DNA from: an uncultured Mucilaginibacter sp.
Lineage (GTDB): Bacteria > Bacteroidota > Bacteroidia > Sphingobacteriales > Sphingobacteriaceae
Length of the DNA stretch: 64,000 nucleotides
NCBI GenBank assembly: GCA_903864275.1
Contig: CAIPFE010000010.1
Coordinates: 209,283 to 273,282 of the forward strand
Direction of reading: 5' to 3'
The notes beneath the pieces were generated by a model. It was not told where the DNA came from, ran no database searches, and was given only the letters and a program-made list of their open reading frames with translations. Shown here in pieces: positions 59,306 to 64,000 of the stretch. Each line of letters starts with the position of its first letter. The stretch's first letter is position 1. The position numbers were made by a program, and so were the translations under genes.

Positions 59306-59878
59306 ATGACTGATAAATTTATATTCCGTTTTGTTGCAGCAGTATCCGTATTTGTGTTTGCTGTTGTGCTTGTTTTAAACCGCAAACTGATCCCGGCACC
59401 GGCAACGGTACCCTCATTTACCCATTATTTGCCGATGCTGAATGCAATATTGAACGGCACTTGCAGCATTTTGCTGCTTACATCCTTGTACTTTATAATG
59501 CACAAAAAGATTACTATACATAAGCGGATCAATATAACAGCCTTTTGCCTGTCGTCGCTTTTCCTGGTATCGTACATCCTGTTCCATTACCTCGCGCCCG
59601 AAACAAGGTACGGCGACTTAGATGGCGACGGAAAACTCTCAGCCGCCGAAATTGATGCGGCCGGCAGTGTAAGGTATGTTTACTATGTGATACTGACCTC
59701 ACATATTATTCTGGCAGCGGGTGTATTGCCATTGATCTTGCTAAGTTTTTACCGCGGTTTGCAAATGCAGGTCGAAAAACATAAAAAACTGGTACGCTGG
59801 GCCTTTCCCATATGGTTATACGTTACCGTTACCGGTGTTATTGTTTATTTGATGATATCGCCGTATTATCATTTTTAA
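59306..59878 (+). CDS. DUF420 membrane protein with an EF-hand loop
   Basis: 190 residues from ATG 59306; an ATG at 59285 lies in the repeat and is less likely. Five transmembrane helices. DUF420 (YozB/CtaM-like) proteins accompany haem-copper oxidase genes and are implicated in oxidase assembly or maturation. Conserved His residues lie at SFTHYLPMLNAILNG, YILFHYLAP and LTSHIILAAG. Between helices 3 and 4 is a canonical 12-residue EF-hand calcium loop, DLDGDGKLSAAE (about 104-115), which would face the periplasm or cytoplasm. Last gene of the respiratory block, followed by an intrinsic terminator. Confidence 0.87.
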   Translation: MTDKFIFRFVAAVSVFVFAVVLVLNRKLIPAPATVPSFTHYLPMLNAILNGTCSILLLTSLYFIMHKKITIHKRINITAFCLSSLFLVSYILFHYLAPETRYGDLDGDGKLSAAEIDAAGSVRYVYYVILTSHIILAAGVLPLILLSFYRGLQMQVEKHKKLVRWAFPIWLYVTVTGVIVYLMISPYYHF

Positions 59879-59965
59879 CCAGGTTGTAAAGGTGGTAAGG
59901 GTTATAGATGTTGTAAGAAGTGGTTGCCTGCTTTAACGATGATAGTTTAAGAACCTTATAACAAG

Positions 59966-60000
59966 AAAGTCCCGCCTAATTACTGACGGGACTTTTTATT
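59966..60000. terminator. Intrinsic terminator ending the respiratory block
   Basis: AAGTCCCG pairs with CGGGACTT around a 12-base loop, followed by TTTTATT. A-rich bases on the other side allow use from the minus strand as well, where the M16 peptidase gene ends. Confidence 0.8.
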
Positions 60001-60018
60001 ATAAAAATAAATATGATA

Positions 60019-62883
60019 CTATTTCTTCTCCGGCAGCAATATCAGCTTGATCAAATTATTGCCGCTTAAATATTTGTTGGCGGCGTCTTTTGTGCTTTGT
60101 ACGGTAACATTGGCGAGGTCGCCAACATGATGAAGGATAGCATCCGGGTCATCCTGGTTTTGCGATGTGGAGCCTAAATACCCGGCCCAAAAAATATTCT
60201 GTTTCAGCTGAACCTGGGTCGACCGGGCTTCCTGTACATTAGATTTTTCTATATCCACTGGCAAAGCGCCGTTTTGCCTGACCTTATCTATTTCTTCGAT
60301 GGTAGCGCTGATCAGCTTATCCACGTTAGCAGGCGCGCATTCAAAATAAATTGTAAAAGCGTAGGTGCCGGCGGGGATTTTTTTGTAGTTGGACTTTACG
60401 CCGGGTGAGTAAACCGCGCCTTCTTTTTCACGGAGGCGCTGGTCGAGTTTAATTTGCAAAATTGATTCCAGTGCGTCCATCTGCACGTTATTGGCCTCGT
60501 TATAATCATAACTGCCGCTAAATACCAGTTGCACACTGCTCTTATCACCAATGCCCCTGTAAACTGTTTTTGTGATCTGCCCTGCCGGGGGATGAATACC
60601 GAGGTCTTTAAAAGTTTGTTTGCTGTTGGTTGATGGCAGGCTGCCAAGATATGCTTCAAGGTAAGGCTCTATAGTCTTAACGTCAAAATTGCCAACCAGG
60701 GTGAAAACAAACCCGCTTGCATCTGCAAACCTGTCCAGGTAAAAAGCAAAGGCTTTATCCAGGCTTGCTGTGCTTAGCTGAGCGGCCGTTACCACCATCC
60801 CCCTGAAATTATGGTTGCTTAGGGTAGCTGAAATAGTGTCCTGGAAAACGCTGCCGGGGTCAAGGCTGCGGTTTGCCAATAACGATTTCGTCTGGTTGAT
60901 GTTCGACAGCCATATATCAGCATCCTTACGAGGTTGCGTAAAATAAAGATATATCAGTTGCATCGCCGTTTCAAAGTCCTTTGGTGTAGCGTTGGCAGTT
61001 ATCCCTTCAGCGATATCGCTGATATACGGCGAAACACTTACATTTTTTCCGGCCAGCTTTTTATCCAACTGCGCCTGTGAGAAATCCGCAATGCCGCTTG
61101 AGCCGATGATCCCGGCTGAAAGGTCAGCCGAAGTAAAATCCTGGTCACTTGCCAATGAAGTACCGCCAAAGCTATAACCATTGATCAGTATCTGGTCATT
61201 TTTAAACTGGGTAGGTTTTAGTATCACCTTAACACCGTTGCTCAATATTATTGTGGTTGTTGCAATGGCGCTATCAGCCTGGGTGCTGGTTATCGTGCCG
61301 GAAACCGGTCGTTTATCCATTAAAGGTTTATCGGTGGTGTAATCAATATAAGGCTTTAAATTTTGGCCGGCGGCGTTTATCCAATCCAATAATGTTTTTT
61401 CATTGGGCAGTTTGTCTTTTTCTTTATCCGGCGCCTCAACAATGATCACCCTGTTTTGATCGCGCACAAATTTACCGGCCATAGCGTTCACCTCGGCAAG
61501 GGTGATCTTGCCTATGTTGTTTACATAGAAATTATACTCAAAGGAAATACCGGGTATTGCAGTGCCCGTTAAAAAGTTTTGCTGGTATTCGTTTGCAAAA
61601 TACGCCGACTGGGTTTTATCCCTTTCCTTGTAAGCGTTATCGATTGCCAACAGGGCATTTTGTTTGGCCCTTTCAAGTTCAGTTATTGTAAAACCAAATT
61701 GGCGTACACGTTCGGTTTCTGCAACGGCGGCTTTTACCGCAGTCCCAAGATCCCCAGATTTAGCAACGGCCAGGGTGCTGAACGCATCCTGCCTGCCCAC
61801 AAAGCTACCATAACTCGACTGGCTAAAAAGAAACGGCGGGTTTGGTTTTTGAAGCAATTCGCCCAAACGGTCGTTCAACATCTGGTTAAACAACTCAACG
61901 CGGATACTTTGCATGTAATCGGCACTCGTTTTAACAATAGTTTCAGGGTGTTTTACTACAATTTCAACAAGGGTGTATGGAAATTCTTTGTCTGTTGCTA
62001 TTTTCACAGATGTCCCGGGTGTAGGCGGAACGGAATAGTAGGTTCTTGGTTTTTCGACTGCAGGGTTTTTGAGCGTCAGGAAGTTGGACTTGATTAGCGC
62101 CAAAACATTTGCCGGGTCAAAGTCGCCAACAGCAACAACAGCCTGCAGGTCGGGCCGGTACCAGTCATGATAAAACCTCGTAATGGCTTCCGGCTGAAAT
62201 TTTTTCAATATATCTTCTTTTCCAATGGGTATGCGCTGCGCATATCGCGAATTGTTGAGCAACACAGGCCAGGTTTGGTTTCTTAAACGCTCCTGGGCGT
62301 TTTTACCGCCAGTGCGTTCTTCCTCCAGCACGACGCCGCGCTCAGCGTCAATTTCCTTAGGATCAAATGTTTGGAAAGCTGCCCAGTTGGCAAGTATATT
62401 AAATGCTTTTTCAAATACCCGGGTACTGTCGGTAGGTACCGGCAACTGGTAAACCGTTTCATCAAAAGAAGTGAATGCATTGAGATCGGCGCCAAACTTG
62501 ACACCTGATTTTTGGAGATAATCTATGATGTCATTTTTAGGGAAATCTCGGGTCCCATTAAAAGCCATGTGTTCGGTAAAGTGGGCAAGGCCCTGCTGGT
62601 CGTCGGTTTCCAATACCGAGCCGGCTTTGTTTACCAGGTACAACGTCGCCCTGTTTTTGGGTTCGCTGTTTTTACGGATATAATAAGTTAAACCGTTGGG
62701 CAGTTTACCAATAAGCACATTAGGGTCGACGGGTAGTGCCGCACTTCGTAGCGGTTCGGTTGTTGCGGCCTGTTTTGGTTTTTGCGATGCGGCCGCCTTC
62801 TTTTTAACCTGCTGTGCTGATACCCCTCCGGATATGATAAGAAAAGCTAAGGCAGCTATGCAGATTTTACGTGTAAAATTCAT
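60019..62883 (-). CDS. M16 family zinc metallopeptidase (pitrilysin-like)
   Basis: 954 residues: signal peptide ending near VSAQQ (about 24), a Lys/Ala/Gln-rich linker, then two M16 halves. The N-terminal half has the inverted zinc motif H101-x-x-E104-H105 (AHFTEHMAFNG) and the third ligand Glu181 in ERGVVLEEERT. The C-terminal half (about 530-954) is the inactive partner domain. It is exported and likely degrades peptides in the periplasm or at the surface. Length and layout fit the large Bacteroidota M16 peptidases. It is a single gene on the minus strand. Confidence 0.93.
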   Translation of the reverse strand: MNFTRKICIAALAFLIISGGVSAQQVKKKAAASQKPKQAATTEPLRSAALPVDPNVLIGKLPNGLTYYIRKNSEPKNRATLYLVNKAGSVLETDDQQGLAHFTEHMAFNGTRDFPKNDIIDYLQKSGVKFGADLNAFTSFDETVYQLPVPTDSTRVFEKAFNILANWAAFQTFDPKEIDAERGVVLEEERTGGKNAQERLRNQTWPVLLNNSRYAQRIPIGKEDILKKFQPEAITRFYHDWYRPDLQAVVAVGDFDPANVLALIKSNFLTLKNPAVEKPRTYYSVPPTPGTSVKIATDKEFPYTLVEIVVKHPETIVKTSADYMQSIRVELFNQMLNDRLGELLQKPNPPFLFSQSSYGSFVGRQDAFSTLAVAKSGDLGTAVKAAVAETERVRQFGFTITELERAKQNALLAIDNAYKERDKTQSAYFANEYQQNFLTGTAIPGISFEYNFYVNNIGKITLAEVNAMAGKFVRDQNRVIIVEAPDKEKDKLPNEKTLLDWINAAGQNLKPYIDYTTDKPLMDKRPVSGTITSTQADSAIATTTIILSNGVKVILKPTQFKNDQILINGYSFGGTSLASDQDFTSADLSAGIIGSSGIADFSQAQLDKKLAGKNVSVSPYISDIAEGITANATPKDFETAMQLIYLYFTQPRKDADIWLSNINQTKSLLANRSLDPGSVFQDTISATLSNHNFRGMVVTAAQLSTASLDKAFAFYLDRFADASGFVFTLVGNFDVKTIEPYLEAYLGSLPSTNSKQTFKDLGIHPPAGQITKTVYRGIGDKSSVQLVFSGSYDYNEANNVQMDALESILQIKLDQRLREKEGAVYSPGVKSNYKKIPAGTYAFTIYFECAPANVDKLISATIEEIDKVRQNGALPVDIEKSNVQEARSTQVQLKQNIFWAGYLGSTSQNQDDPDAILHHVGDLANVTVQSTKDAANKYLSGNNLIKLILLPEKK

Positions 62884-62949
62884 TTTTGTTGGGAACTATA
62901 TAAAGTTCGCTAAGATGCAAAACTTATAGGAATTTCACCGATAAAAATG

Positions 62950-63020
62950 TGCTTGCACTGATTTTTGGATGGTTTCGCAGATTTTGGATCACAGATTTCA
63001 CAGATTACGCTGATGGCAAA
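62950..63020. repeat. CACAGATT-type short direct repeats
   Basis: GCAGATTT, CACAGATTT and CACAGATTA recur with 9-bp spacing between 62976 and 63012. Similar strings are, from memory, widespread between genes in Bacteroidota. The rest of the 62884-63054 gap shows nothing. Confidence 0.45.
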
Positions 63021-63054
63021 CTTTCAATATCATGGAAATCATTTAATCAACGGT

Positions 63055-64000
63055 TCAGAATATATACCTTACAAATGCCTCCATAGCCTCATATTCAGCC
63101 ATGCCGAGCTTGTCATAAGCTTTGGCGGTTTCCCTGGTGCGGTCTTCTGCTCTTACCCAAAACTCCCTGGCATCATCACCGGGGAATACAGGCCGGTCCT
63201 TCTGGCTCTGGTGTTTGAAAATAGCATTTCGCTTCCTGATCACTTCCTGCGGGGATAATGGTACCGACATTTCTATCTCCCAGGTCTCAAACTCATGCCA
63301 TGCACCGCGGTACATCCATAGCCAGCAGTCTTTTACCCAGGCTTCGGTCGCCTTCAGCCGATTGAGGGCAGCTAAGATGATCTTAAAACAAACCAGATGC
63401 GTGCCGTTGGGGTCGGCAAAGTCGCCGGCTGCGAAGATTTGGTGTGGTTTTACCTGTTGTAATAGTTCTATGGTGAGCAGGATGTCTTCTTCTCCTACCG
63501 AGTTCTTTTTTATTTTTCCCGTCTCATAAAATGGCAGGGCCATAAAGTGGATATGGTCATCTTCGAGGCCTGCATACCTTGCCCCCGAGATGGCTTCTGT
63601 TTTTCTGATAAAGCCTTTTACATCCCTGATCTCGATGGTATCTATCTGGTTGGGCTTCTTTGTCGGCATAAAGTTGCGCATGTCTTCATAAATGCCTTTA
63701 AGGCGGGTGCTGTCTTCGCCTATGCTTTCATTAAAGTCAATAGCGAATTCTACAAACCTCAGTACGTCGTCATCCCAGACAGCCGTGTTGCCAGAGGTTT
63801 GATATGCAACATGCACATCGTGCCCCTGGTCAACTAATCGGATAAATGTACCGCCCATAGAGATCACATCATCGTCCGGGTGAGGCGAAAAGATGATGGA
63901 GCGCTTTCGGGCCGGCTGTGCCCTTTCGGGCCTTTGCGAATCGTCGGCATCGGGCTTTCCGCCCGGCCAGCCGGTGATCGTATGCTGCAACTGGTTAAAA
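63055..64000 (-). CDS. Glucosamine-6-phosphate deaminase-like protein, C-terminal PIG-L domain (cut by window edge)
   Basis: The open frame runs past the window end (reading FNQLQHTITGW without a stop), so only the 3' 314 codons are seen. The visible part is a LmbE/PIG-L deacetylase domain: SPHPDDDVISMGG is the zinc-binding HPDD motif, with GTHLVCF downstream as the later His region. In Bacteroidota this domain is fused behind a NagB-like deaminase domain in proteins of about 640 residues; the linker before the domain (GGKPDADDSQRPERAQPARK) fits that. NagB converts glucosamine-6-phosphate to fructose-6-phosphate; the role of the PIG-L half is not certain. Confidence 0.85.
   Translation of the reverse strand, partial: FNQLQHTITGWPGGKPDADDSQRPERAQPARKRSIIFSPHPDDDVISMGGTFIRLVDQGHDVHVAYQTSGNTAVWDDDVLRFVEFAIDFNESIGEDSTRLKGIYEDMRNFMPTKKPNQIDTIEIRDVKGFIRKTEAISGARYAGLEDDHIHFMALPFYETGKIKKNSVGEEDILLTIELLQQVKPHQIFAAGDFADPNGTHLVCFKIILAALNRLKATEAWVKDCWLWMYRGAWHEFETWEIEMSVPLSPQEVIRKRNAIFKHQSQKDRPVFPGDDAREFWVRAEDRTRETAKAYDKLGMAEYEAMEAFVRYIF

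Noticed and set aside
1..64000. tRNA, rRNA, riboswitch, prophage or insertion sequence
   Set aside because: I looked for characteristic motifs and for integrase or transposase proteins and found none I could support.

Overview
This window looks like chromosome from a Bacteroidota of the Sphingobacteriaceae, most like Mucilaginibacter or Pedobacter. This is inferred from type 9 secretion (T9SS) sorting domains, GldB, alternative complex III, Reg_prop/Y_Y_Y sensor kinases, TAnnTTTG promoters, weak Shine-Dalgarno sites and moderate GC. No rRNA, tRNA, CRISPR, transposase or phage genes were seen.

Layout. (1) 0-12.6 kb, minus strand: a MarR regulator, gamma-glutamyltranspeptidase, and a four-gene operon of membrane histidine kinases. 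The kinases have nearly identical kinase cores but different sensors (one beta-propeller, three TPR). (2) 12.8-17.1 kb: a small outer-membrane-like protein and a large subtilisin-like T9SS protease. (3) 17.5-35.8 kb, plus strand: a tandem array of four very large secreted proteins sharing a C-terminal half of about 600-650 residues that ends in a T9SS sorting domain. msrA lies inside the array on the other strand. Copy 1 is frameshifted at a G8 tract, copy 2 has an in-frame amber stop, copy 3 has no signal peptide, and copy 4 looks intact. (4) 35.8-42.6 kb: a tiny tagged membrane protein, a multi-pass membrane protein, a DUF4136 lipoprotein, divergent nadE and gldB, a 61-residue membrane protein and a DUF4349 lipoprotein. 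(5) 43.3-59.9 kb, plus strand: a collinear respiratory block of alternative complex III (actABCDEF), cytochrome aa3 oxidase subunits II, I, III, III and IV, haem A biosynthesis (ctaA, ctaB), a SCO copper protein and a DUF420 membrane protein. Electrons would pass from quinol through ACIII haems to the oxidase. (6) 60-64 kb, minus strand: an M16 metallopeptidase and the C-terminal part of a glucosamine-6-phosphate deaminase/PIG-L protein that runs off the window.

The least expected signal is a set of gene-end repeats built from degenerate 7-bp units. Each locus uses its own heptamer vocabulary, and most loci are arranged as array, spacer, inverted array. Many start at or within a few bases of a stop codon and fill the intergenic space. 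One vocabulary (AAAGCNG-like) also occurs in frame inside two of the four histidine kinase genes, in the loop of the dimerisation hairpin. One of those two genes also carries a GC-rich palindrome inside its ATPase domain. I do not recall a description of such a family in Bacteroidota; short heptanucleotide tandem repeats (STRR) of cyanobacteria are the nearest analogy I know.
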